Shown piece by piece: positions 44,016-58,846 of a stretch of DNA of 64,000 nucleotides. The notes under the pieces were generated by a model. The model worked only from the letters and a program-made list of their open reading frames with translations. It ran no database searches and had not been told where the DNA came from. The translations under genes were made by a program, and so were the position numbers. Position 1 is the stretch's first letter. Every line of letters begins with the position of its first letter. Origin of the DNA: Branchiostoma floridae (taxonomy: Eukaryota > Chordata > Leptocardii > Amphioxiformes > Branchiostomatidae); contig NC_049981.1 in the NCBI RefSeq assembly GCF_000003815.2, forward strand, positions 6,661,041-6,725,040. The letters run 5' to 3'.

Positions 44016-47000
44016 CTGTATGCAAGGGAAAAACAGGTCATTAGATAATGCTCACATGAAATACGAAAACTGCTAAGAGAGAGAACTGCATTGCACGACA
44101 ACTGTACTGGATACAAGATACGTGATATGTGGTAACACTGTATCAGACTTGCATTTAATATACTATACTCGTAACACATTTTGTCTCTCTCTATCATAAG
44201 TTGGACAATCTATTATGAAGTGGAATTCATTATCAATATCATTATGATTAGTGTGAAAAGTAAACGACGGGTACAGCTTTAGATATGCCTCATATTCATA
44301 AATAAAGATGGCCATCTGGCAAAATCATACCGGTAGATATCGCGATCCTTGTCCCTGTCAGGACCTCTAACAATACAATATGCGATTATACAAAACCGGT
44401 AGAAACAACAGTTGTACCTACCCATCTTCGTTATCTTAAGATCTTTCAGGAGCTCGGTGATGTCCATACTGCGTAGGCTGGCCATGTCGTTCTTGGAGTA
44501 GATGCCATAGTTTTCAAAATTCTTGATGTATTGGTCTAGTCCAATGGAGAAGAGCCACTCTCTGCAATTGTCCTAAGGCATTGTACAGACATGTTGATGT
44601 TAATGTTTAATGTTTTGCGAAAACACATTATTTGTAACTCTACCTAAGAGGATGGCAGCAGTTTCCCCATTCCACACCCTTCACCATCATAAATGACGCT
44701 AGCCCCAAAACCTCATGTATCGATAAACGTGATTTTGTGCACTATTATATTGTATTGTTACCAGGGCTAGCCCTTAATAATAGCCTCCAGATAGTTGGGT
44801 AGCCCTGGCTGCATTTTTCTCTATACAGACGAATAAGTCAAATCAAAATCAGAATGTAGTTTACCATAATCCCAATTCAAGATATGACATAAAGTAGGGA
44901 TTAGATTCCTAATGTTTAAGAGTTTACTTACAGGTACGTCCCCAGGTAGTTCAAATTCCGTGAGCTTCTTGATTTCCTTCATGAGAATATCCCTGTGGAA
45001 GTCATTCTTGATGCCGATAGCCTGGAGATCCTGCAAATGAATAAAAAAAAGATGTTCACATTCATTTGAAAATACCAATCATCCTGCTATGCTTTGAAAA
45101 ACAATGCAGGGATTCTGTATCTGTATCTATATAGCCGGTGTAACCGCTGTTCGGCGTAACACACCAGCTTCGCAGGCACGCCGTGCGACAGCAGCTGGTT
45201 ATATTACACTGAACGAGTCGTTACCCCTAACTTTTGCACATCTATCTGCAAGCGTTCTTTAAAACTACCCAGAGAAGATGCCCCTACTGTACTTGGTGAT
45301 AACAAATTCCACTCTACGATAGTTCTGGGAAAGTACGAATTTTTGAACACATTAATCCTAGGTTGGTAACTCTGGCATTTGAAGGCATGACTATTTCTTG
45401 TTCTTTTTTGAGCTGGTATTAGATACTTATCAGTTGGCACGTCCACCAGTTTATTGGTCATTTTGTACATCATGGATTCATACGAGCTGCAAATATAATG
45501 TGATATTTTATGTGATAAGCATGCGTTGGACAAAATAAGGCTTTTGACAATGATTTGTTTTGTTTTTACATTAGGATGTGTTCAACTCCTTTTTCGCATA
45601 CAACATAGCCAGGCATTTTATACAACACGTACGGACTTAACTTTCCTAAATATCTCCAATTACCCATGCATACAAGAGGCAAATCTGCTGTACCTTGTCC
45701 GTCATACCAGTAATGAAGGTTGTGTTTTCGAAACCATTCTCACGGAACTTCTTCTCGTACTTTTTCTGCAGGGAGAGGCATATGATAACATGTTAGTCGG
45801 GTAGACATGCGAATCAAACTATGCAAAACATTGACTTACACACCTCAATTCAAATGTATTACTAGAAATATGAAAATTGAATCAAAATTAAGTATTGTAC
45901 ACCCATATGCCGTAGTGTCAATATAAAGTTCGTGCACGTGTATTCAAATAGTTAGTGTCTTTATGTTAGAAAAAAAAACACGTACCTTCAGCTTAGGTGG
46001 CCAGTAATACGGGAGCCAATCAGAAACGTCTTTAACAAACGTCTGGCTTCCAGATCTCGCGAGACTTCCGGTTCTCATGCGCGAGAACGACTTGCCTCCT
46101 TTAGATGCAGCCAAGGTAACAGCTATGGTGTAAATACAAATCATTTAGAACAATAGCATGAGAAGCCGCTAAGTGAAAAAAGTAACAGACGAAGACCAAG
46201 AGAAAATGAGGAAAATGACCTTGACAACACTGATCAAGGTTAGGGTGAAGAAGGGCGTCTCGATACCACAAATGCGCTTGAGGAGGTAAGGTGCTAACTA
46301 AAGGAAACAGCAAGATTTGATAGATAAATTTTGAAGATAGCCATTCTTAGCATTCTAAAAGGTTTCTCTCACGTACAGAAGAGGGATGGCCTTGCGGGGC
46401 TATGAGACCTCCGGCTCCCCCAGCTGCCCCAGTTGGAGCTGGAGACACTGGCCCTCCTCCCGCCTCGGCCTCGGGACTTCTGCCGCCCGATGCGCCGCTC
46501 ACTGGGTCCCGCTACGTGTCTTGGTTCTTTTGCTGTCAATACAATATGAATGTATAACATTAGTTACAAAGAAAGCAAAACTACATTTGATTTGGTTGGC
46601 TGGTGGGTGGACACATGAGTGGGATGCGGGGTTCGTAGGTTAGTTAATTTGGTTAAAGGGTTGACTTGGTGGTTAGGGGTTGGCTTGTGGGTCGGCTGGT
46701 AGATTGGTTGATGGATTGGTGGGTTGGGATTCCAGGGTAAGTTTAGGTTGCCGGGTGGGTTGGGTTTGCTGGGTGGGTTGGGTTTGCCGGGTGGGTTGGG
46801 GTTGCTGGGTGGGTTGGGGTTGCTGGGTGGGTTGGGGTTGCCGGGTGAGTTGGGATTGTCGTGGGGGGATGGGGGGGGGGGGGCGGTGGTCCTTGGGTTG
46901 GCTGATTTGTAGGGGTCAGCAGAGGAGTTGGCTGATTGGTGAAATGGTCGGTTGGGAGTTTGGTTGGTGAATGTCCATGCGATGAAAAAAGATGAGGTGT

Positions 47001-50000
47001 CAAATACTCAGGGTAATACAAAATAAAGATGAATTTCTTTACAAGGTTTTTCATGTAATTATTCTCCAATCTTTTAAAGCATCATTTTCTGAAGGAAATC
47101 GAAAAATCACGACGTAGAAGAGTTTCAGATTGAAAGTTTCTCTGCGCAGGTACGATTTATCGCGATCTAGAATTTGGGTAATTCCCAAAAGTTTTCCTTC
47201 ATTTTTCCGTCAAGTTTTCCTAAGAATCACAGTTTGAAACCTTCATCAGCGCGACGAAAGTAAGTGAGTTGTAATAAGAGTAAAAAAAAAGTCAGGTACT
47301 TATGTCATATTTGATGACAAGAGCATAATGTAAAATGATTCATTTTGTCGCATAGCAGAAATATTTCACGTGTCAAGCATACACAAGAAAGGATAGAGAT
47401 AGAGAAAGGATAGCACTGCAAGCATTGTGTATGTACCTTTGAAACGCCAGCGTTCGGCCAATCTAGCTACTGATGAGCCTGTTTGTAAAACAAGTAAAGA
47501 CATTACGATGCAAACTACAAGTATTATTTCTAAGACAGATGAAGACCATCTCTATGTTACACTAAAGAGCATTCTAGGAAACATTAAAACTCAACTAAAT
47601 AGTGCATTCCTATAAACCTTTGTCTAAAATGATCTGCAAATTATAATCTAAATACAGTCACTACGTTTTAAGACAATACGTATACTGGGCATAGGATACG
47701 CGCTCGTTGCAAGAAAGACATAGTATAAAAGTCATTGACACTCACTTAACGCATTGTTGTCACCCTCCGTAGTCTGTTTACCCTCTGCAAGGTCTTGCTC
47801 ATATGGCACTGGCCCATCCACTGTTGTACAGATAATGTTATGGTTGATATGCAGGCTAAAACGCTCAAAATATTAAACTTGATGAATAACTTGAAAGAAA
47901 TAGTGAAATAGAGATGAAGTTTTTTTTATGTATTATTTAAAGTCATTGAATATATTAATCTGTAGACAACGTATACTGATTACACCTTTCCTGCAATTAA
48001 CAGTGTGATTACCAGTGTGCGAAAGAATGCCAGTGCTATGCATCTAAAGCTTGGTAGACGAAACACATTTCATTTCCAAATCTTCATTCAACCACACCGT
48101 AAGAACCACACTATTCAAAGAAATCACAATCATATTTCCCAGCTTTCCCACATTTACTGACGGACAAAAAGCCACTTTTCTTTAAAACAAAACAAAAAGA
48201 ATAGGTACTACGTGCATGGTAGGCTAGTCGTCGTAGTGCCATAAATTGCAAATACAGACATATGTTATATTTTGCCGATGAAAATCATCCGTTTTCTTGA
48301 TGCATAAGATACTGTTATAGTTCTTTACCTCCATCGTCATCCAGATCATCAAATATTTCGGACTCCTCATCCTCCTCAAACGCGAGGTTAAGGTTTCCAT
48401 CTTCCGGGACGATTCCAATGTCGCCTGGATCAGAAATCTCACTGTCCGTGTCTTTTTGACAGCAACTATTCATAAAACGATAAAAATGAAACAACCTTTT
48501 AGCAACTTTTACCTAGTATATCTATTTATCAATTAACCTTGTAGGGTGGTTCCTTCAGTTTTTGACAAACTGATTTCCAAGGCAAGGAAGCCCTGTGATA
48601 AGACAATCAACTAAACTTTACAACAATTATATGACATAAAATGTAAACTAGAAAGGCCGACATTTGCTTAAGAGAAAATACAGCATATTTCAGCCATACC
48701 CCTTCCCACGCAACATCGGACTGTTCCAAATCACCCCTGCGCAAAAATGGAACATCATATTAACAGTACATTATCCCCCAAAGTGGACTGGTATTGTGAA
48801 TTGATTCCAGGTAAAAACAGAGCTTGCTTCTATTTTTCAGAAAATGACAATAATCACACCTTCCATTCAGAAAATTTTCATCATGACTGAAAATTGTTGA
48901 ATGACTTCATGTAATGTCATTAACAATTTTCAGTACGATAACTAGGTGTAAGTTTAAAAAAGTATAAGCTCCTTGTGATGTGGGTACATTTATTATTGCA
49001 GTGAACTTTTTTTATTCAAGTAGGGCATACGATTTAATAATCATCATGCAGGTGCAGGTACTGTAGGAGCGTTTGTTTTCTTCAAGCTGTAAAACTGTTA
49101 AACTGTTTTACTTTGTATGCAATCAGCCATCGAGCCTATTCTTATTTTAGTTTAACAACTTCCTGCCAGACCCGGAAGATACGATTGAACCTTGTTCGAG
49201 GATTTCTTTTCGTCTGTCTGGTCAGTCTGTTCATACCCTGGCGCTGAGAGTGTTTTATTGGGCTGAAACTCTGGCAGTTTAAAGTTACTTACAATTTAAA
49301 TGTTCAAAGTTTATGTCAAACAACAGCAGCACTAGGAAATGTGGCCACTATAGACAGGTGGTCACTATAGAGAAAATGCTGATCTATTGACTAGGAGCCA
49401 TACGTTACACATGATTTCAGTACACTGATCATTAATCATATAAACATTGCACAGGTAAGCCAATTGTTTAGATGTACAATTAAGTTTAAATAATTCTGAA
49501 GAGAAATATTGATGAGAAAATAATCATTCTCGCCACTGTCTAACTTATAATTACGTATCAAAACTAAACGCAGATTTTCTAACTAACGCACCTTTCGCCG
49601 ACTTCATCAAAGGACCGCCGGCTATCAATCAAACACGGCTGTTGATTAGACTTAGAGTTTCAAACAGTCGTGTGCCAGTTGACAGCGAACTTCATGCTAC
49701 GTGATGTTTTACATTGCTTGGACCTCCTTTCCTACAGCGGTGCTTCTACAAAATATTTAGACTGTAACACTGAGTCCCACATGTTTTATAGAATAGAATT
49801 TGACGCAGAACAGCGTTTTTTGCTGGGTATTTTTCTTGAAACATGTCCGTGGGAATATCAGCGAGGCGGCGACGTAGGGATATCAGACCGTGAATAAAAG
49901 TCGCACGGCGGCTTACGGCGCAGCGAAGATACTAGCGCTATAAATAAGCGCTTCAACTAAGGATAGCAACCCCTGTCCGACGCTTTGAAAAAATCCTGGC

Positions 50001-53000
50001 GAGAAGTCTGTACGGCCTGAGTCTTCAAGTTAACGTATTGTGTGGTCCCGCTTATGAATATTAATTAGCCTTCGCTTTCCTCTTCGCTGATTGGCTGAAC
50101 CATTAATTGAATTAACTCTTCCTGCCGGCTAGACGCAGGTGCAGATGTCGGCTCTGTGGGGTGAACGTCCGAAAGGTCATGGCATGGAGAACGAAAGAAA
50201 ACCAATTTCCCCTAAAAAAAGTGCTGTAATTAAGCCTTTTTACAGTACTTTATGCCAAAAATTTCACTTGGATCATTTTACCAACTATCTTATGCCTATC
50301 TATACCAAATGTTACTCATACCAGGGTACAGGGGTGCAAAATATACCGTTATAAGACCGTCAACAACAGTCGCACGGAGCTAACAGCGCAGCGAAAATAC
50401 CATCGCTAGCGTTTCAACTTCGGATAACAAGTTATAAGTACTGTTGAACTCAGTAACGTTAAAGTTTGTTTTTAGTTGCCTTTGACGGTTTGACCTGAAA
50501 TAGTGTTACGCTAAACTCCTGAAGAGAAGTTAAGTGACTGCTGCGATTATCATAGATATGCCCCTAAGAACTGATACAATATAAAGCCTTCTGAATAGTC
50601 TAAAATGCGAGAGCCTTAGGCGGGCTTCGCTCCCCCTGGCGGGAACACTGCTATATACGGGATCATGAGGCCCCGCTTATGAATATTAATTAGCCTTTGG
50701 CCTCCTCCTCGCTGATTGGCTAGGTCTTTGATTCAATTAACTCTCCGGCTGACGCGCACAGGTGTGGCTCTGTGCGGGGTCACGGAAGGTCACGTCAGGA
50801 GGCCAAAAGAAAACAAATTTCCCCTCAGAAAAGTGCCAAAATTAATCATTTTAAAGTTGTTTATGTCAAAAATTTTACTTGAATCTTGTTACCAAGTATC
50901 TAATGCCTATCTATACCAAATTTCAGGTCATTTAATTGTAATACCAGGGTACAGGAGCCAAAAGTGTCCTTTTTTGGTCAAAAATTGGCCAAAAATCGCA
51001 AAAATAAGCATTTTGTTGCACTGTACACCAAAAGTGTTATTGAATTTATATGAAGGGATTATCAAGGCACATCTGTGTCAAATTTCAGCTCATTCGGTTG
51101 CAATACCAAGGTACAGGAGCCAAAAGTGTCCTTTTTTGGTCAAAAATTGGTCAAAAAATCGCAAAAATAAGCATTTTGTTGTACTGTACACCAAAAGTGT
51201 TATTGAATTTATATGAGGGCATTATCAAGGCACATCTCTGTCAAATTTCAGCTTATTTGATTGTAATACCAGGGTACAGGGGCCAAAAGTGTCCTTTTTT
51301 GGTCAAAAATTGGTAAAAAAATCGCAAAAATAAGCATTTTGTTGTACTGTACACCAAAGTGTTATCGAATTTATATGGGGGCATTATCAAGGCACATCTC
51401 TGTCAAATTTCAGCTCATTTGGTTGTAATACCAGGGTACAGGGGCCAAAATATACAGTTTTGGTCTAAAATTGACCAAAAAATCTCAATAAAATCATTTT
51501 AGAGGCAGATATGAAAAAACTGAGAAAAAGCCATCAAGGTATTGGCCCATTCTACCCCTGTGCCAAATTTTAGGTCATTCGGTCCAGGAACGGCGGAGAT
51601 GAATCACTTTGAAGATTTGACAGGAGAAAGAAAGAAGAAAGAAGAAAGAAACATTACGAATACAATATATTTCACCATACTATGTATGGCTGAAATATAA
51701 AAACATGCAAACATTCGAAATCAAGATCATTTGAAAACAAAATACTAGGTCATTACTAATCTTATAGAATAACAAGACACACCATAATTCAAACTATTTG
51801 TCAAGCTTTACGTTTTAAACAATGTGACATGAAGTAATCTGCTAACTGTGGTGGATCTTACTGGTCCAGGACAATAAAAATTTATTATCAACTTATGTGC
51901 ATAGCAAATACTAGGCATTAAACCTGCTCTTTGACAGGTCATCCTTTAGAGCCATTGGCAACGTGATTGTTAACTGTACTTACACACATATTTTCTTCAG
52001 AATGTTCGACAAAGTCTCCAAGAAGCTTTTCCCAGCAGCGGCAGCACCTGGGGTTTTTATCTCTCGGGTACCTGTGGAAATGTCAGAAGTAAAACAATCT
52101 TCATTGATTCAGCAATTAAGGCCATATGCAAAACATGCATTTGATATTGTAAAGATGAAGGAACTGAGCATTGGCTAGCTCTTGCGGGATTCTAATATCA
52201 GATCATTGTAAGGGAGCAATAACTTCCTTTTCTAAGGATTCCTTTTCTCTGGGTCAATTGTGCGACCTGAGACGTCATCCACCAGCTCTTGCTGATGGTC
52301 GATTGTTATCTTTCCTAGGCCTATTCATTTGCTTTGAGACAGACAATGACAATGTGGCACTGCACTTAAATTAGTAACTAGTTTTAACCATGTCAAATGC
52401 AGGTAAATGTAGCCCTATAGGCATAACATTTGATGATTTTACACACTGTGTCGAGGGCACGGTATTAGAAGGCGGCGCCCGGAGTGTGTTTAGCTACCGG
52501 AGCTGATGACTCGCTTTGGTCAGCTATACTCCTTAGGCTTATGTCCCATTTCCAAACCAGGCCCCAGCCCGGATTTTTGCGGAAAATAAACATAAAAGTG
52601 TTTATCGAGTAATATACAAAAATTATGCTCATGAATATTTCTTTTACGTCCTGTATGTTTTGTTGCCTTTACATTTTGTATATCATGTTTTTTTTTTAAA
52701 TTTCCGAAAGCTACCCAGCCTGGCCCCGGGTTGGGAATTGGGACCTAATGCCTAGGTTACACATAGCCGACTTTGGCTCGCGAACACTAGCCGACTCTTA
52801 GCCGACCCAAGTCGGCAGTAGTTCGGGAGTAGTCTGACCAGTTTAGGCCACGCCTATTTTTTTGGCGCCGAACATGTCCCGAACATCTCCCGACCAGTAA
52901 ATGACTTACTCTCGGCTGTGTCCCAAATGCTAACTAACCTATCACCAACCATCCCGACCTCTAGCCGCAGACTGCCGAATCACTCCTGACTAATCCCCAA

Positions 53001-56000
53001 CCGATTGCCGACCCTCTCTCGACTTGGAATAGACATAATCAGCGATTTTCAAAAGAGTGCTCATTTTCGTTTTTTAATCAAGATCATCCTCTCATCTATT
53101 TTGTAAACATCACCAAGAGATCAAATTTGGATCACATATAGCTCCAGTGCGGCATTCATGGTTCTTTTTGTTTTGGGCTGGATATCGGTCGTGTGAAGTT
53201 TGGGGGTGATTCGTCTACGTCCTGTCAATAGTTTTTTGTTTGGAAATGAGTTAGCAGAGATTTGTCTACGGTCTTGTGGTGAATCATTGGTAAGTTGGAA
53301 ACAAGCTGGGAGTAAATCAGCAATGTTTATGGCGTGGTTAAGATTTAATTTGACTGCTGACTTACTTCCGAACACCAACCGAACACTAGCCGACCGTGCC
53401 GAACACCAGCCGATCACCAACCGACCCATTCCAGAGTTGTCGTTCAGAGCCGAATGTTTTGAACATTTCAAAACATTCGGATGGAGCAGCCGAACACCAG
53501 CCGACTCAGCCGAATGCCAGCAGAACGCCAGCCGACTCAGCCGAACGCCAGCCGACTACAGCCGACTAGCTCCCGAATCACTCCTAAACCATAGTCGGGA
53601 GAGAGTCGGGAGCCAAATTCGGCTATGTGTAACCTAGGCATAAGCCTAAGCCAGCATAGCTTATGACACTGGTAAATCTGGCTGAAGATTTGAATGCTAA
53701 CAAAAAAAGTGACATACCCCAGGACCTATCCGTCATGTTGCAGACGCTGTAGATGATGAGCAGGATGTACCCAGACGGCAGACTCAGGAGATACACGAAG
53801 CCGTACACCAGGGTCATGAACTCTGACGGGTGCAGCAGGGCGGTGATGACATAGAGCCCGGCCAGGCCCAGAAAATAGATGACACTGATGGGGAGGGGCA
53901 GCTGCTGGAGGATGGTTGGAGGGGCAGAGGGGGTGGGGGCATTCTCTGTATGGTAATACATCAGAGCAGTGAAAATGAAAGATGTTGATAAAAAAGAAGA
54001 AAAACAGTAAGTCTAAAGACTGGCGCTATTTGTTAAGAGATAAGCTCATCAATTGGAAACTATTTTAAGCAATTATTTAAACACTTTGTCAAGCTTGATC
54101 AGGGTTGACCAGCTGTTGGAAAAGATAAATCAATAAACATAAGCAATACTTTATCTTAGTGTCTAGATTATTGATGTTTGGAGAATATCTTAAAACAGAT
54201 ATAGTAGGGCTGACTTAAGTTAGGTATACTTTTGGAATAGTCGCAATATAGTGGTTGACCAGCTGTTAGAAATGATAAATCAATAAACATAAACAATTAT
54301 ATATCTTAGTATGTTTGGAGAGTATCTTAAAACAGTTGGGCTTACTTAAGGTAGGTGTACTTTTGGAATAGTCGCAATATTACATAGTTACTCACTTCAT
54401 TTTCAAACTTCAACAAAGCACTAACATGGGGTTAAACATTACAATTAAAGTTCACGAAGCACCACTAAATTATATGTACTTTAGATGTTTAAAAAAGTAA
54501 ACACTTACCGGCATTCTGTATCTTGTCGTGAAATTGTGTGAAAATGATCACACAGTCCCTCTCCATCTGAAAGTTGCCGTTTGGACCGTCAAACTCGTCA
54601 CACATCTCGGCCTTTGTTGCCAAAGACAGCTGGAATCCACTAGGAGTTGGGAAATGAGAGTTATATTCTGTTGTTGACAATGATAGTATAAAACCATAGA
54701 TTTCTCTCTCTATCTTGCTCTCGCTTTCTCCATTGCTTTTTCGTCCTTGATTTTGTTAAGTATTTAACACATTATGTCCTTTGTTTTCTGGCCTTGCCCT
54801 TGGTCCATGTGGCAAACTCGTTGAAGAAAAACTTGTGTAAACTTAACAGCTATATCGTACATGCGCACTTACTCGTATCTCCCAAAATGTTTAGATATGT
54901 TGGTGGCAAATGTCCCCAAGTCGGAAATGCACTCGGAAATCCACGTTGTTACGTTCCCCGGTTTCCACTCCAGTGGCGGTATGCAGTCCAGGATCTTGCA
55001 ATCGTCACAATATGAACTCTGACACTCCAGGCAGCCTGGATAAACAAGTGTAGAACATCATCACACCTCAACAGCAAAGAATATGCCTGTTTTTAACTTA
55101 CTAACAATAGGTAAGATAGAAGACAAAGCCTACATTACTGTATATGTTGGTTTGTATAGGAACGTTAGTAATATGATTTTTCTGTTATATATTGTTATTT
55201 TGTAAGAGAGTTTCCTCACTTTGAATCTACGACCATTACTGTGCGTTTTGACCATTCTATGTTGAACAAACCATCGAAGTCTATATTCTTGATATCCCAA
55301 AGAGAAGAATGAAACTCCTGTATTAGTAGCTTCAAAAGCTGTGTTTTAGATTAGTAGCAGACCCACTGTTATTATATCGACTTTATTGAAACTTTTACAT
55401 CTGCATGACATCTTTTTAGCGACAGGGCATGGACTTACAATATGTGGTATCACTCATGACTCGTCGTCACATAGTCGCATAACGTGTCTGAATTAACCAA
55501 TGGAAAGGTAGAATGTAAATCTATTGGGTCGTTTCATCCAAAAGATCTCAAATGAAATTAAACGGCAACATGGTATTTGGACCTTAATTTACGACTAACA
55601 ATAAGACCTACAGTCAAAATGTGTAGTCATTTGTAGTACTTATATATTTAGTATCGGGTCTGGAAATCCAATTGAGATCAAAACAAGAAGAAAATACAAT
55701 ATTATTAACATTTATCAAACAAATGGGGGCGGGAAAGAATGTTAAATTTTCTCTAAATCATTGAATAGCATTATGAGGATGATAGACAACAATCATGATG
55801 GTTACTTTTGACGACATCTACTGCCTTACTTTTTTCCTCCTCGCTCGGGCTGGGTCCGGAATTCTCTGCGCTGAGCCTGGCGTCCAGTCTCTGGAAGGAC
55901 ACCACCATCTCCCGGGCCTGTCCGATCAGGACGATCACCATGATCACCGTGAACAGCATCGTCAGGATCTTGGCCCACTGTGAACATTGAAAGTTGCTAG

Positions 56001-58793
56001 TTGAACGCCAAATAGCAGTTACACAAGGGGCTGGATATGGTTTTGGAAACGGTCAGACGTTTCAGGTAGCTTCCTCTACATTTCGTCAACGACTCTTAAC
56101 CCTATCTTGAGGGGGGAGCTAAAGTGCCATTACCAACTTTGACGCCGTATAAGTGCCGAACGACATGTGCTAGGACAACCAGACTTGTGATTTTTTCTTT
56201 AAATATCATTGGCAAAAATATCCTAACCCCCCTCCCCAAACCCGGTCTACCTATGGTATATACTAGATGAAGTTTTGAGCGCGGTACATGAAATATAGAA
56301 ACACACACAAATAACAAATTATCCATAAAAATTCAAATTCGTACATTCATAAATGAGAAATATTTGTTATCAGTCACTCTTGCTACCTTGTCATGTCATT
56401 TTATTTATCTAGACTAGCTAGCTAAAGTGTTGGTATTTTGAGCACGATTAGCTTGGATCGACAGATTGCATTTCGCGCATGTCCTATACCACCTATATCA
56501 TGTCGCTTTGCTATAATCAATAAGCATTGAGTGCCAAATTGCAAATATTCTACACATAAATTGAATATGACAACAAACAAACAGATAAACAATAAAGCAG
56601 TTCTAACCTTAAGTTGAGTTTCTTGTGTTGTATAGACACAGAGTAACGCGTACGCCACGAACACCAGGAACAGAATGACAACTGTAGGGATGATACTTCC
56701 TCCAATGTTACCAACCACCAGCTCTAGCCCAGCTGTGAAAAACAGGGAAATCAGCTTTTATTAGTCTTTTCATAATGATCTTTGGAATGTGTAAAATTGT
56801 ATGATTAAATTCTATAAACACCCGAAAAATCATAATCATCTGTCGGCTATCCAGAAGGTTAAAAAAAAGAATGAATGGCCTGTAAAACATCTAAGTACGG
56901 TATCTTCATCTCCGCATATAGAATACTTATGAACACGCTAAAGCACTGCGTCTGATACGTAGTTACCCTCCACATATATCGCAATGTGTAAGCATAAGTG
57001 CTACGTATACTATCATGCAAATGAAAATGCATGCCAAACTAGGCTAAAGGAGAGAGAAGTCCAACTGCATTCTTGTTACAGGAAGTTACATCTAAGTAGT
57101 TATCTGCATCTCCGTATATAAAATGCTGATGAAGACGCTATAAAGCACTGCGCCTCTCTACATATATCTTAATGTGCAAGTTTAAGTGCTACTAACATAC
57201 AATCAGCGGCAACTGCATGCCAGGTAAGGCTAAAGGAGAACGCGACCTGCATTCTTGTCAGAGTAATGTCAATTGTATGTTTATCAAGTAAGGACACTTA
57301 CCAGCTATGATGAGGATGACTGTAGACGGTCCAATCATAGTAGAGAACAGCAGGAATCCCTGATACAGTATGAAGAGTCTGGAGATGTAGTCGTTGATCA
57401 TCTGTCCGTTCGCCCATTTCCGCAGCAGTTCCAACTGGTTGGCGACAGTTGAGGGGATCCACCGTCTCCTCTGGTTGAAGAACTCGTCAAACTCCTCCGG
57501 ACAGTAGGTGCTGTCCTCGGAAACAGCCGTGTACTCCAGCCGCCAGCCCTTCTCTACCTGCATGGTAAGCATAAAAGAATCAATGAATGAATTGACAAAC
57601 ATTAAATCATATACAAATATAGAAAGGTCCTTCACAAACAAAATAAGAATTGTACTCAATTCCAACGTTTCGATGTCTATCAGACACCATCATCAGGGTT
57701 CGAATGACTGTCTGTTTCTTACTGCTACTCTTACTTATAACCGATGTAAACAGACCCAGTCATTCTAACCATGATGACGGTGTCTGATAGACATCGAAAC
57801 GTTGGAAGTGAGTACAATTCTGGTTGTGTTTTAAAGAACCTTACTACGTGAGTAATCTACAAACCTGATGAAATTATTTACGAATCTTAAAGCATAATGT
57901 TTTTTTTTTGCATAACGCTAAAAGTTGTCAGTTATGAGAGACCTTATTCCAAATCAGAAACCTGACAAAAGATGCATGGCGTAAAGCCCAGTATCATGTG
58001 TATAAGACGAGATGACTTCTGAGTCCTCACCAATACTCGTGTCCAAATTAGTTGTTTTCGATTTTGAAGTTACGTTTGAAATATGCCGGATGTGTTGTAT
58101 TGGTTGTTGTATCAAAACTCTTAGATGCTTTCATTTAGAAAGGGAATGCTTGTTCTATTGCTAGCTGTGCCATTATCTTATGCTTATGTTGTATCTATTG
58201 CTGATTCTAGTGTCAAGTACTAACCAGAAGTGTGCAGAACCATCGATCCTCTCCCATGTCCTTGGTGAGGAACTCCTCAGCCTTGGTGACCTTGGTGGCG
58301 TAGGTCGGTAACGCGTCTCTGACGGCCTTCGCTCGGTACACACTGAAGCACCCGGGGCAGCAGAGGACTGTACCTAGCACGCTGTTTGCCACCTGCAACA
58401 AGAACATTCGCGATATAATTGAATACAAAGATTGTGAGCTATGGTCAGCTTTCTGTACAAATATGTTGAGTCTTTCGTTGTTAGACGAATTCAATGTTAC
58501 ATGTAGATATAGACATTACGAGAAAACTACTATTGCACGTTAAATACATCTGTGAATTTAAATGCTTTCGCTTGATTCTTAACTTGACTATTCACATCTA
58601 GAAAATGAATCTAAAACTGCACTAGAAGCAATGTATGATAAATACATTTACTGAAGACAACACAGCGTTACTTTTGGGAAACATTTGAAGCTAAAAGTAA
58701 TTGACCTATTCACAATTTCATTTAAAATGTCTTTACTTTCTCAAAAACAGGATAGAAGCTAAAATAATACGGGCTAAAGCAGAAGTAGTTAGA

Positions 58794-58846
<53 letters not shown>

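Larger units (their letters stand above)
48466..51983 (-). other. Large linker intron of the minus-strand chitin synthase
   Basis: No supported exon. 48466-49950 shows no recognisable element. 49980-51680 holds a dispersed repeat pair and a tandem array (listed separately). Confidence 0.6.

Noticed and set aside
46680-46970. 96-codon Gly/Trp-rich frame
   Set aside because: Translation of the 18-base minisatellite; no other support.
50716-51316. 166-codon frame with repeated CPFLVKNW segments
   Set aside because: The repeats come from the 162-base tandem array; no start context or family resemblance.
53200-53637. 145-codon frame with Arg/Ala/Asp-rich repeats
   Set aside because: Produced by the AGCCGA repeats inside a TIR element; no conserved domain.
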